DNA from: Afipia sp. P52-10
GTDB taxonomy: Bacteria; Pseudomonadota; Alphaproteobacteria; Rhizobiales; Xanthobacteraceae
DNA: 64,000 nt
Direction of reading: 5' to 3'
Assembly (NCBI RefSeq): GCF_000516555.1
Contig: NZ_AZSJ01000003.1
Span: 567,959-631,958 of the forward strand
Under the pieces are notes generated by a model that searched no databases, was not told where the DNA came from, and was given only the letters and a program-made list of their open reading frames with translations. The position numbers were made by a program, and so were the translations under genes. Positions 17,606 through 26,206 of the stretch are shown one piece after another; the stretch's first letter is position 1; each line of letters starts with the position of its first letter.

Positions 17606-18769
17606 TCAGTAGGATTTGGGTTGATCCAGGACCCTTTCGGCGATGAAGGACAGGATCATCTGTTCGCTCACCGGAGCGATCCGGGTGATGAGCACTTCCC
17701 GCAACAGCCGCTCGACCTGGTATTCTTTGGCGTAACCCATGCCGCCATGGGTCAGCACCGCCTGCTGGCAGGCCTGATGGCCTGCGCGTGCGCCGAGAAA
17801 CTTCGCTCCGTTGGCCTCGGCCCCGCAAGGCTCGCCTGCATCGTATAGTTCGGCCGCGGTCATCGCCATCAACTGCGCGGCTTCGAGTTGCAACCAGCAT
17901 TCGGCCAGCGGATGCTGGATCGCTTGGTTCTGTCCGATCGGTCGCCCGAATACCGAGCGCTCTCGCGCGTAGCGTGCCGCGCGCCGCAAGGCATCCTGGC
18001 CAATACCAATGGCCTCGATGCCGACGAGGATGCGTTCCGGATTCAGGCTGTCGAGCAGATAATGGAAGCCCCGCCCCTCCTCACCGATCCGATCCTCCTC
18101 CGGAATGAACAGGTCGTCTATGAAAACGGCGTTTGAATCCACCGCTGCGCGCCCGTGCTTCGGGATCCGCTTCACCTCGACCTTGGAGCGATCGAGATCG
18201 GTGTAGAACACCGTGATGCCGTCGGTCGAACGCTTGACGTCCTGCTTCGCTACCGTCCGCGTCAGCAGGAGGATCTTGTTCGCGACCTGTCCGGTCGAGG
18301 TCCAGACCTTGCGCCCGGAGACGCGGTATCCGCCATCGACCTTCTTGGCAAAGGTCTTGATGCTGGTCGTATCGAGGCCGGCATCCGGCTCGGTCACGCC
18401 GAAACAAACCTGATCCTCGCCGGAGACCAGCCGCGGAATCCACCGCGCCTTCTGTTCCTTCGTCCCATGCACGACGATCGGATGCGGGCCGAACATGTTG
18501 ATGTGGATCGAAGACGCCGCAGCCATGCCGCCGCCGCCCGAAGCGACCGTGTGCATGACGATGGCCGCTTCCGTCACGCCGAGCCCCGCGCCGCCGTGCT
18601 CCTCAGGCATCGTCACTCCGAGCCAGCCGTCTGCAGCCATCGCCTTGTGGAAATCGAACGGAAAACGCGCCTCACGGTCGCAGGCCGACCAGTATTCGTC
18701 GTCGAAGCGCTTGCATACGGCTAGGACCCCATCGCGGATCGCACGCTGTTCGTCTGTCAGTTTTCGCAT
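17606..18769 (-). CDS. Acyl-CoA dehydrogenase
   Basis: A 387-aa FAD acyl-CoA dehydrogenase with GVTMPEEHGGAGLG, VCFGVTEPDAGLDTTSIKT and THGGMGYAKEYQVERLLRE. As in the paralogue at 10622, the C-terminal catalytic Glu motif is not YEG but RIAPVSEQM, and a Glu is found in the G-helix segment LDSLNPERILVG. It may use that residue as base. It follows the BKACE gene by 16 bp, second in the nine-gene operon. The substrate is unknown. Confidence 0.86.
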   Translation of the reverse strand: MRKLTDEQRAIRDGVLAVCKRFDDEYWSACDREARFPFDFHKAMAADGWLGVTMPEEHGGAGLGVTEAAIVMHTVASGGGGMAAASSIHINMFGPHPIVVHGTKEQKARWIPRLVSGEDQVCFGVTEPDAGLDTTSIKTFAKKVDGGYRVSGRKVWTSTGQVANKILLLTRTVAKQDVKRSTDGITVFYTDLDRSKVEVKRIPKHGRAAVDSNAVFIDDLFIPEEDRIGEEGRGFHYLLDSLNPERILVGIEAIGIGQDALRRAARYARERSVFGRPIGQNQAIQHPLAECWLQLEAAQLMAMTAAELYDAGEPCGAEANGAKFLGARAGHQACQQAVLTHGGMGYAKEYQVERLLREVLITRIAPVSEQMILSFIAERVLDQPKSY

Positions 18770-18785
18770 GATATTTTCCGTGGTG

Positions 18786-19718
18786 TTAGAAGCCGACCTG
18801 TGCGGCGCCTTTGAGCTTCAGCATGCGGCGCGCCTCGTCCGGCGTTGCGACTTCCAGCGACAAATCCTCCAGAATGCGCTTGATCTTGGCGACCTGCTCT
18901 GCGTTCGAGCGCGCCATGCGCCCCTTGCCGATATAGAGACTGTCTTCGAGACCGACGCGCACGCAGCCGCCAAGGATCGCGCCCATGGTCACGAGTCCCA
19001 TCTGATGGCGGCCGGCGCCGAGCACGGAAAGGATGTAATCGCCGCCGAACAACGAATCCGCGACGCGCTTCATGTGCATCAGATTCTCGGGATCGGGACC
19101 TATGCCGCCGAGAATGCCGAAGATGCACTGCACCAGGAATGGCGGCTCGATCATCTTGCGATCGACGAAATGCGCGAGATTATAGAGATGGCCGACGTCA
19201 TAGCACTCGAACTCGAACCGTGTTCCAAGTGCGCTGAGCTCGGTGATGCCGCGCTCGATCTGTGCGAACGTATTCGACAGAATGAAGTCTTTCGTCATCT
19301 CCAGATATGGACGCTCCCAAGGATGCTTGAATTCCTTGATCCTGCTCACGGCCGGGAACAAGCCGAAATTCAGCGAGCCCATGTTCATCGAAGCGAGCTC
19401 CGGCTTCAGCGCCTTGGCCGCCGCCAGCCGGTCATCCAGGCTCATGCCGAGGCCGCCGCCCGTCGTGATGTTCACGACCGCATCGCAGCTCTGCTTGATC
19501 CTCGGCAGGAAGCGGCTGAACATGGCCGGATCTTGCGTCGGCGAGCCATCCTCCTCCCGCCGTGCATGGAGATGCAGGATCGCTGCGCCCGCTTCGGCCG
19601 CACCGATTGCCTGTTCCGCGATCTGAGCCGAATTCACCGGGAGCGCCTCCGACATCGTCGGCGTATGGATCGAGCCGGTTACGGCGCAACTGATGATCAC
19701 CTTGTCGATGCGTTTCAC
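18786..19718 (-). CDS. Beta-keto acid cleavage enzyme (BKACE, DUF849)
   Basis: Zn-dependent condensation/cleavage of a beta-keto acid with acetyl-CoA, giving a CoA ester and acetoacetate. The 310-aa protein has IISCAVTGSIHTPTMSEALPV, the metal-binding HLHAR (His49, His51), the Gly-rich TTGGGLGMSLDDRL and GGCVRVGLEDSLYIGKG, all diagnostic of the family. A GTG start at 19718 with GGGGAG is chosen; the longer frame would run through the operator at 19789 and overlap the divergent gene. It is the first gene of the operon. The keto acid used is not predictable by eye. Confidence 0.88.
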   Translation of the reverse strand: MKRIDKVIISCAVTGSIHTPTMSEALPVNSAQIAEQAIGAAEAGAAILHLHARREEDGSPTQDPAMFSRFLPRIKQSCDAVVNITTGGGLGMSLDDRLAAAKALKPELASMNMGSLNFGLFPAVSRIKEFKHPWERPYLEMTKDFILSNTFAQIERGITELSALGTRFEFECYDVGHLYNLAHFVDRKMIEPPFLVQCIFGILGGIGPDPENLMHMKRVADSLFGGDYILSVLGAGRHQMGLVTMGAILGGCVRVGLEDSLYIGKGRMARSNAEQVAKIKRILEDLSLEVATPDEARRMLKLKGAAQVGF

Positions 19719-19788
19719 AGGCGCTCCCCGTCCCTTGCAAACCTCTTGCTGAAGCGGGGCGAAACTGGCCTCCTTCCGATCCTTTGTC

Positions 19789-19805
19789 AAATGGTTTGAC
19801 CATTT
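19789..19805. promoter_or_regulatory. FadR/GntR-type operator upstream of the nine-gene operon
   Basis: A perfect 17-bp inverted repeat, AAATGGTTTGACCATTT, contains TGGT-N3-ACCA, the classical binding pattern of FadR-subfamily GntR regulators. It lies in the 157-bp divergent region between the BKACE operon (start 19718) and the MDR gene (start 19876). A regulator of that subfamily is encoded at 22053, so control of both divergent transcripts by it is likely. Confidence 0.75.
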
Positions 19806-19875
19806 TACGGAAAACGATAGGCTGCTCAGCGTGTTTGGCATTGCGGTCCGTGGCCGCACCCTCGAGGAGACGTCC

Positions 19876-20892
19876 ATGCAGAACCGCCAATGGATCCTTG
19901 CATCCCACCCCCGCGGCGCCGCCGACGAAGCGACGTGGACACTCATTGAGGCGCAGCGGCCAACGCCCGGACCGGGTCAGATCCTGATCAGAACACAATG
20001 GTTGTCAGTCGACCCTTACATGCGCGGTCGCATCAGCCCCTCAGCCAATTACGCCAAGGGCGTCCAGATCGGCGAAGTGATGCAGGGCGGCGGCGTCGGC
20101 GAAGTCGTCGCGAGCAATCATCCAGCGTGGAAGATCGGCGATATCGCCGAGTCGATGGATGTCGGCTGGCAGGAGTGGGCGGTTCTGACACCGGACCTGC
20201 CCGGCGCATCGCGCGTCAACAAGGTTGATCCCGGTATCGCACCGCCGCAGGCGTCGCTGTCCTGGCTCGGCATGACTGGCCTCACCGCTTATATCGGCCT
20301 GCTCGAAATCGGCCGACCGCGCCCTGGCGACACTGTCGTCGTTTCCGCCGCGTCCGGCGCAGTTGGGCAGCTCGTCGGCCAGATCGCGAAGCTGGCCGGG
20401 GCACGCGTGGTCGGAATCGCGGGCTCCGACGAAAAGCTCGCCTGGTGTCGGACGATCGGCTTCGACGCCACCATCAACTATAAGACGGCTGACGATCCCA
20501 CCTCCGCCATTGCCGCCGCTTGTCCAAATGGCGTGAATGTCTTCTTTGATAACACCGGCGGGCCGATCCACGATGCCGTGCTGAAGAATCTGGCTGTCGC
20601 CGCCCGCGTCGTCATCTGCGGACGGATCGCACTCGCCGATACCTTCGACCAAGAGGACATCGGCCTGCGCGCAAGCTCACGGCTGATCGTGACCCGCGCC
20701 ATGATTCAAGGGCTCGTTGTATTCGACTGGTGGCACCGGCGCGACGAGGCGCTTGCGCGACTGGCGGCGTGGCATAAGAGCGGCGCGATCCAGACGAAGG
20801 AGGATGTGCTGGAAGGCTTCGAGCGCGTGCCGCAAGCCTTCCTGCGCATGATGGCGGGTCAGAATTTCGGCAAGCAACTGGTCCGCTTGTAA
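19876..20892 (+). CDS. NADP-dependent MDR oxidoreductase (leukotriene B4 12-hydroxydehydrogenase / CurA-like)
   Basis: A 338-aa zinc-free medium-chain dehydrogenase with LSVDPYMRGRI, the nucleotide-binding VVSAASGAVGQLVGQIAKLAGARVVGIAGS, VFFDNTGGPIHDAVL and a C-terminal NFGKQLVRL. Members reduce the alkenal/one double bond of unsaturated ketones or aldehydes with NADPH. The ATG at 19876 has GAGGAGA upstream. It is divergent from the BKACE operon across the GntR-type operator, so co-regulation with it is likely. Confidence 0.87.
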   Translation: MQNRQWILASHPRGAADEATWTLIEAQRPTPGPGQILIRTQWLSVDPYMRGRISPSANYAKGVQIGEVMQGGGVGEVVASNHPAWKIGDIAESMDVGWQEWAVLTPDLPGASRVNKVDPGIAPPQASLSWLGMTGLTAYIGLLEIGRPRPGDTVVVSAASGAVGQLVGQIAKLAGARVVGIAGSDEKLAWCRTIGFDATINYKTADDPTSAIAAACPNGVNVFFDNTGGPIHDAVLKNLAVAARVVICGRIALADTFDQEDIGLRASSRLIVTRAMIQGLVVFDWWHRRDEALARLAAWHKSGAIQTKEDVLEGFERVPQAFLRMMAGQNFGKQLVRL

Positions 20893-20916
20893 TCGAGAGA
20901 AACCGCTGCAGCAGCG

Positions 20917-21882
20917 CTACTTCTTCTCCATCTTTGCGACCTCGACGATCTCCGCCCAGCGCTTCGTGTCGGCGTCGGCGAAGGCCGCGAGTTCCTCCGG
21001 CGTCGAAGGGAACGGCGTCGCACCGATCGTCCCCATGTAACTGACCGTCGCTGGATCGTTGACGAATGCCGTGATCCAACGGTTCAGCTTGGCGATGATA
21101 TCCGGCGCAGTCTTGGCATGAACGAAGACACCGACCCAAGCCGCGAGTTCATAACCGGGCAAACCGCTCTCGGCGATGGTCGGCACGTCCGGCATCGAAC
21201 TGATCCGCTTCGGGCTCGTCACCGCGATCGCCCGGAGAGAACCGTCGCGGACCAGCCCCAGTCCGCTCGACGTATCCGAAAAGATGGTATCGACTTGGCC
21301 ACCGACGACGTCCGTCAGGGCCTGCGGCATACCGCGATAAGGCACATGCTGCATCTGGATGCCCGCACGCGATTTGAAGAGTTCGGCAGCCCCGCGACTT
21401 GAGGTGTTGCCGCTTGCAAAGCTCAATGGCTTTTCCCTCTTCTTCGCCAAAGCGATAAACTCAGATAAGGTTTTGACCGGTGAATCGGATTTCACCGTCA
21501 GCATCATCGGGATCGTCATTACGCCGGCGACCGGGGCGAAATCCTTCTTCGGATCGAATGGCATCGTGTTGAACAGACTGGCATTCGCGGCGTGAGTCGA
21601 ATTGGTCGTCACGAATACTGTGTAGCCGTCCGGATCGGCGCGCAGCACCGATAGTGCCGCTAGATTGCCATCCGCGCCGGGCTTGTTCTCCACGATCACC
21701 GTGGCGCCGCTAGCGTCCTTCAAGCTTTCAGCAAGCCGGCGCGCGACGCCATCCGTCGCACTCCCCGCCGGAAATGGCACAACCAACGTAATCTGACGCG
21801 TGGGATAGGACTGCGCAAACGAGGTGGCAGGAATCGCCAAGATCAGGGCCGAGAGGCCCGCCAACAAACATCTCCGTCTCAT
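20917..21882 (-). CDS. Bug/TctC-family periplasmic solute-binding protein
   Basis: A 321-aa secreted protein. I choose the ATG at 21882, which has GGGAGGA 6 bp upstream; two in-frame ATGs 6 and 15 bp further out overlap that site. The signal peptide MRRRCLLAGLSALILAIPATSFAQ is followed by ITLVVPFPAGSATDGVARRLAES and NKPGADGNLAALSVLRADPDGYTV, then MQHVPYRGMPQALTDVVGGQV. It converges with the MDR gene and diverges from the GntR gene at 22053. Transporter membrane subunits are absent. Confidence 0.9.
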   Translation of the reverse strand: MRRRCLLAGLSALILAIPATSFAQSYPTRQITLVVPFPAGSATDGVARRLAESLKDASGATVIVENKPGADGNLAALSVLRADPDGYTVFVTTNSTHAANASLFNTMPFDPKKDFAPVAGVMTIPMMLTVKSDSPVKTLSEFIALAKKREKPLSFASGNTSSRGAAELFKSRAGIQMQHVPYRGMPQALTDVVGGQVDTIFSDTSSGLGLVRDGSLRAIAVTSPKRISSMPDVPTIAESGLPGYELAAWVGVFVHAKTAPDIIAKLNRWITAFVNDPATVSYMGTIGATPFPSTPEELAAFADADTKRWAEIVEVAKMEKK

Positions 21883-21973
21883 TCGCATTCCTCCCATGGC
21901 TGACCGTCCACCCCTCCGGGGACCGGCGCTTGTGCGGGTTTCTCAGATCACCCGGCTCAGTTATTGTTTCCGC

Positions 21974-21996
21974 CAAATAGCAGACTTTGTTATTTG
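21974..21996. promoter_or_regulatory. Inverted repeat overlapping the probable gntR promoter
   Basis: CAAATA and TATTTG flank 11 bp. The right arm overlaps a possible -35 TTGTTA (21987-21992), with -10 TATTAT at 22009-22014 (16-bp spacer). It may serve autoregulation but lacks the TGGT-N3-ACCA core, so a different factor is also possible. Confidence 0.3.
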
Positions 21997-22052
21997 CTCC
22001 TACCATTATATTATTACGAGAATCGACCCTTCTCGTCGAAGGACCCTGGAGA

Positions 22053-22802
22053 ATGCGCAAACAGCGGACAAAGAAGGAGGTCGTCCTCCCTCGCGTTTCG
22101 GTGCCGAAATCCTATGACGTGCTCGCGGCCAAGCTGCGCGAGACGATCCTCGACGGAGGAATCGCCGAGGGCGAGAGCCTGCCCACCGAGCGCGAGCTCG
22201 TCACCCAAACCGGATTGAGTCGTGGGTCGGTCCGCGAGGCCCTGCGCATGCTGGCCGTGGAAGGCCTCGTCCGGCCGAAGCACGGGCGCCTCGGCGGCAA
22301 CATCGTCAGCCTGCCGGGCAACGAGGCGATGGGCCATTTCGTCGGCCAGTTCATCCGCGGACGCAGGCTCTCTCTCAGGACCGTCCAGGAAACCCGCGAG
22401 ACGATCGAGCCAACCATTGCCCGCTTTGCCGCCGAGCGCCGCAGCGCCGCCGATATCGCCAAACTCAAGATGCTGAATCAGGATTTGACGGCGGCGGTCA
22501 ACGACCGGATGCAATTTGCCGCTGTGAACGTCGAGTGGCACAACACCGTTGGCGCCGCCAGCCGCAACGACCTGCTGGCCGCCTTCCTGTTTTCCATGTC
22601 ATTCGGTGTGGCGATTTCCACCACCGCCGATGAGTACGACACCATGGAGGTCCGCAAGGCTGCGATCCTCGCCCATACGAAGATCATCGAAGCAATCGAA
22701 GCACAGAATCCGGATCTGGCCCACCGCCGCATGGAGCAGCACGTCCGCGCAACCCGGGCGGTCACCAGCGCCAGGGAGCATACCGAGCTGAAGCTCAAAT
22801 AG
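22053..22802 (+). CDS. GntR-family (FadR subfamily, FCD domain) transcriptional regulator
   Basis: A 249-aa regulator. The N-terminal winged helix has SYDVLAAKLRETILDG, LPTERELVTQTGLSRGSVREALRMLAVEGLVRPKHGRLGG (canonical GntR signature). A helical FCD domain follows, with ETIEPTIARFAAERR and metal-ligand-type residues in VEWHNTVGAASRN and AHTKIIEAIEAQNPDLAHRRMEQHV. FCD regulators sense small organic acids. The operator of this subfamily found at 19789-19805 makes it the likely regulator of the BKACE operon and the MDR gene. The start has GGAG a few bases upstream. Confidence 0.9.
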   Translation: MRKQRTKKEVVLPRVSVPKSYDVLAAKLRETILDGGIAEGESLPTERELVTQTGLSRGSVREALRMLAVEGLVRPKHGRLGGNIVSLPGNEAMGHFVGQFIRGRRLSLRTVQETRETIEPTIARFAAERRSAADIAKLKMLNQDLTAAVNDRMQFAAVNVEWHNTVGAASRNDLLAAFLFSMSFGVAISTTADEYDTMEVRKAAILAHTKIIEAIEAQNPDLAHRRMEQHVRATRAVTSAREHTELKLK

Positions 22803-22828
22803 GGCTTGCTATCCTGGACGTCCTTCTC

Positions 22829-22849
22829 GCCCATACCGTGGGTATTGGC
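22829..22849. terminator. Hairpin between convergent gntR and cyclase genes
   Basis: ATACC/GGTAT with a 3-nt loop is extended by GCC/GGC across one mismatch. It sits inside the 50-bp gap between two stop codons. No U-tract is obvious. Confidence 0.35.
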
Positions 22850-22852
22850 ATG

Positions 22853-23878
22853 TCATACAGTCGCGACGGGGGTCAGCGGTGATCCGACGCTGCCTGGAAG
22901 ACGCAATGGCGGCGCCGTCAGGAAAAAATGCGAACGCTTGGTGGCCATCAGCCAGTCGGCGAGATCCTTCAGATACCATAACTCCCCAAGGTGGATGCCC
23001 TGCTTGAAAAGACAGTGCGCGTGCAGCGGCAACAGCGGCCGCGGTCCCCTTCCGCGCCGAGCAGACGGAAGCAGCTCCACTGCCGTATTGTCGGCAATTA
23101 GCGCAACCACGCCTGAATTGCTGATCCACTGCTGAAGCTTCTCGTCGCCACCATCCAAACCGCAGCAGACGGCATGGAGCAGCTTAGGGTCCGGCTCCTT
23201 GTGCATGCCGAGCAGCACATCATCGAACCCGGTGTAGAAGCAAAGGAAGTCTCCCTTCTCCACCGTCACGTTCTGCTGGTCCATGATCCGCATCAGGTCG
23301 TCGTATCCGACGGCAACGCGGTCTCGCCCATAGACGGCATGCAGGTTGACCATCGTGCCGCGCCCCTGAGCGCAGGTCTCCGCCAGATTCTGAATACCGA
23401 GCGCCTTAGCGCGCGGTTCATCGCTTCCTTCCGCAGGGGAGATGATGTGCTCTTCGGCACGGAAACCGTTGTAGTAGACCTTCTCCGCCTCGCCGTCGCC
23501 GTCGGCATCGAAGAACTGCCCATAGTGGCTCAGCGCATCCCACTGAGTGGAATATTGCGTAAACAGCGTCACCGCATCGTCGCAGGTAACGTCGAGATGA
23601 TCGTGCTGGCAGGTCAGGGCACGCCAGGGAAAATTGTAGTTGACCTGCCCTCCCTCCCGGCGAACCGTGAACAGCCGTGGCTGCTGACGCGCTTTGATGA
23701 GCGCGTTCCCACCCGGATAGTCCAACGGCAGGCTCAAACAAAAAGAGAGGCCGTGCTTGATCTGAGCGGCAGCCTTCAACCGGATGTCCGGCGTGATGAG
23801 ATTGATCCGCCCCTTCTGATCGTCCTCGCCGAACTCACCCCAGTTCGATCCTTCCGGCCGATTTTTCCATCGTCGCAT
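22853..23878 (-). CDS. Cyclase-family metal-dependent hydrolase (kynurenine formamidase-like)
   Basis: A 341-aa protein of the cyclase family, whose members are metal-dependent amide or ring hydrolases such as kynurenine formamidase and isatin hydrolase. Visible family blocks are FSLSLPLDY-like CLSLPLDYPGG, the metal-site region TQYSTQWDALSHYGQFF (a QWD..SH variant of the usual HxGTHxDxPxH) and a late DFLCFYTGF segment. GGAGGATT precedes the ATG. It is the last gene of the operon from 26998. The variant metal motif makes a lactone, amide or cyclic-ketone substrate equally possible. Confidence 0.78.
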   Translation of the reverse strand: MRRWKNRPEGSNWGEFGEDDQKGRINLITPDIRLKAAAQIKHGLSFCLSLPLDYPGGNALIKARQQPRLFTVRREGGQVNYNFPWRALTCQHDHLDVTCDDAVTLFTQYSTQWDALSHYGQFFDADGDGEAEKVYYNGFRAEEHIISPAEGSDEPRAKALGIQNLAETCAQGRGTMVNLHAVYGRDRVAVGYDDLMRIMDQQNVTVEKGDFLCFYTGFDDVLLGMHKEPDPKLLHAVCCGLDGGDEKLQQWISNSGVVALIADNTAVELLPSARRGRGPRPLLPLHAHCLFKQGIHLGELWYLKDLADWLMATKRSHFFLTAPPLRLPGSVGSPLTPVATV

Positions 23879-23955
23879 GACAATCCTCCACGCCCTTCGT
23901 TTTTATGGAATGGCGAGCCGTCGAGAGGCGCGCTCGCTATCCGGGAGCTCCAGCG

Positions 23956-24963
23956 TCATCCGCGTCTGGCCTGCGTGCCCGCTTCATCGACCAGCCGCGC
24001 GACGTGCGCCATGCTTCGAACATTGCATGCGTCAACATACTCAGAGCGCAAGCGCGCGACGAGTTCGGCCACCGATGGAATGTCGTTGATAAGCTCGATG
24101 CCTTGTCCGGCACTCCATACCGTCTTCCAGGGCCTGACATGCTCGGGCAAATGATCGTAGCGCATCCTGCCCTGAGGCTTCGGCAGATTGAGAGGATCGA
24201 GACCGTTCTCACGCAGCGATTCTTGCAGCCAATTGCAGCTCACCCCGCCGAGGGCTGGCGTGAAAATCAGGTCGGTCGCACCTTGGCTGACCAGCATCTC
24301 CTTGTAACGATCAGGAGCCCCGGACTCCTGTGTCGCGATGAAGCGCGTGCCCAGATAACTTAGGTCGGCGCCGAGAACCTCTGCTGCGCGGATCGCGGCT
24401 CCATCGGAAACGCATCCCGCCATTACGAGGACGCCATCGAACATTTGCCTGATCTTCGGGATGAGAGCGAGGTGACTGACTACGCCCGAGTGCCCGCCGC
24501 CACCGGCACCGATTGCCGTGATTCCATCGGCGCCTGCTGCGATCGCCTTTTCGGCGAAGCGCAGGGAAATCGCATCGCAGAAGACCCTGGCTCCGAAGTG
24601 ATGGATTCGCTTGATGGTCTCGGTCGGATTTCCCGTCGCGGTGATAAACAGATCAATGCCGTGACGGCAACACAGATCGATGTGGGCGTCGAGGTCCTCG
24701 GGACTGGATGCCGTCGAGAGATTGACGGCAACAGGACCGATCACCGCCTGTGGATCAGCCTGTCGATACGCCTCGAGCGTGCGACCGATATGCCCGATTG
24801 CCTGGCTGAACTCTTCGAACGAGCGAAAATTTCCGCGCGGAAGACCGGCGACAATTCCGGCCTTGCAGGCTTCGATGACCAACAACGGCGAACTTGCCAG
24901 GAACATGGGAGCGCATATCGCCGGAAGCAGAATCCGACCGCGGAGTTCATCGGCGAAGGTCAT
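23956..24963 (-). CDS. NAD(P)H-dependent flavin oxidoreductase / nitronate monooxygenase family
   Basis: A 335-aa FMN TIM-barrel protein. It opens with LLPAICAPMFLASSPLLVIEACKAGIVAGLP, has NLST after the first barrel half, GADGITAIGAGGGGHSG with the family catalytic-type histidine, and VLVMAGCVSDGAAIRAAEVLGADLSYLGTRFIAT for phosphate binding. AGGAGG precedes the start. Family members include 2-nitropropane dioxygenases, but many are enoyl or quinone reductases, so the name is a family label only. It is third in the operon crotonase, Bug, flavoprotein, cyclase. Confidence 0.83.
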   Translation of the reverse strand: MTFADELRGRILLPAICAPMFLASSPLLVIEACKAGIVAGLPRGNFRSFEEFSQAIGHIGRTLEAYRQADPQAVIGPVAVNLSTASSPEDLDAHIDLCCRHGIDLFITATGNPTETIKRIHHFGARVFCDAISLRFAEKAIAAGADGITAIGAGGGGHSGVVSHLALIPKIRQMFDGVLVMAGCVSDGAAIRAAEVLGADLSYLGTRFIATQESGAPDRYKEMLVSQGATDLIFTPALGGVSCNWLQESLRENGLDPLNLPKPQGRMRYDHLPEHVRPWKTVWSAGQGIELINDIPSVAELVARLRSEYVDACNVRSMAHVARLVDEAGTQARRG

Positions 24964-25070
24964 GCAGGCCTCCTGACAGATGGAGAGGTGGTTCGTCGTT
25001 TGAACCGGCTTGGGTCATTGGTCTTCAATTGTTGCTCGCACTGTTCCCGCATCGTTGCCGCCGGCTGGGA

Positions 25071-26054
25071 TCAATCCAACGCAATTCGTTCGGCGGCAAT
25101 GATCGGCTTCCATTTTTCGATTTCCCGCTGGATGCGCTCGGACAACACCGACACGGCGCCACCCAGTGGCCGATAACCGAGAGCCGTGAGCTTGGTTCTG
25201 CCCTCCTCCGAGTGGACATAGGCGGTGACAACGTCGTTGATCCTGGCGACAATCTCGGCGGGCGCACCTTTCGGGGCTACCAGAGAAAACCAGGGGGCAA
25301 CGTCGTAGTTTGGAACACCGCTCTCGATGACGGTCGGAACATCCGGCAGCAGCGCGCTTCGCGCCGGCGTGGTCACCGCCAACGCCTTCACCCTGCCTTC
25401 TCCAAGCACCGGCAGGTATGTCGGCAACGCGTCGAAGGCCACATCGAGCCTGTGGCCAAGCAGGTCCGTAACGATCGGCGCCGAGCCGCGATAGGGCACA
25501 TGCAACATCTCGATGCCGGTGGCTGCCCCGAGCAGCAAACCTGCAAGATGCCCCTGCGAACCGACGCCAGTTGAACCGAACGACAGCTTGCCCGGATGCG
25601 CCTTGGCATAGGCGACGAGTTCAGCGAACGAATTCACGCCAAGGTCGGAGCGAACCACGACCAATTGCGGGATGTCCCCAATCAGGACAATCGGCGAGAA
25701 GTCCTTGAGCGGATCATACGACAGTTCCTTGAATAGCAGCTTGTTCAACGCTGCCTGGCTGTTGGTCGCAAGCAGGATCGTATAACCATCCGCACGTGCG
25801 CGCGCCACGGCCGCCGCCCCGACATTGCCGCTCGCGCCGCTCTTGTTCTCAATAACGAACGGCTGACCAAGTGTTTCGCCGAGCCGTTGTGCGAGCAGCC
25901 GCCCCATGGCATCGGTCGAGCCCCCCGCAGCATACGGCACAACGATCGTCACCGCTCGGCTCGGCCAGATATCCGCCGCCCGCCCCGGCGATGACATCAC
26001 AGCCGATACGAGAAGCGCGACGCCCAATGCAAGGACCCTTGCAGCCATCACCAC
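25071..26054 (-). CDS. Bug/TctC-family periplasmic solute-binding protein
   Basis: A 327-aa secreted protein. GTG at 26054 is taken as the start because GGAGGA lies 6 bp before it; the 40 further in-frame codons upstream look non-coding. The signal peptide (MAARVLALGVALLVSAVMSS, then PGRAA) is followed by VTIVVPYAAGGSTDAMGRLLAQRL, NKSGASGNVGAAAVARARADGYTIL and IEMLHVPYRGSAPIVTDLLGHRL. Second gene of its operon, 152 bp after the crotonase, which suggests the operon's substrate enters through it. Confidence 0.9.
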   Translation of the reverse strand: MVMAARVLALGVALLVSAVMSSPGRAADIWPSRAVTIVVPYAAGGSTDAMGRLLAQRLGETLGQPFVIENKSGASGNVGAAAVARARADGYTILLATNSQAALNKLLFKELSYDPLKDFSPIVLIGDIPQLVVVRSDLGVNSFAELVAYAKAHPGKLSFGSTGVGSQGHLAGLLLGAATGIEMLHVPYRGSAPIVTDLLGHRLDVAFDALPTYLPVLGEGRVKALAVTTPARSALLPDVPTVIESGVPNYDVAPWFSLVAPKGAPAEIVARINDVVTAYVHSEEGRTKLTALGYRPLGGAVSVLSERIQREIEKWKPIIAAERIALD

Positions 26055-26206
26055 GTTGCATCCTCCGCATACGTGCGGCGTGATCCGGATGACACACGCC
26101 CCCTTTCTCTGGAGGCGGCGTACAGGGTTTCTGGCAGAGCCAATTTCGTTTCCCCTGAGCTGGCGATAAGACAAACCTATGGGTTGCTGCGACGCATTCA
26201 GCCCGG

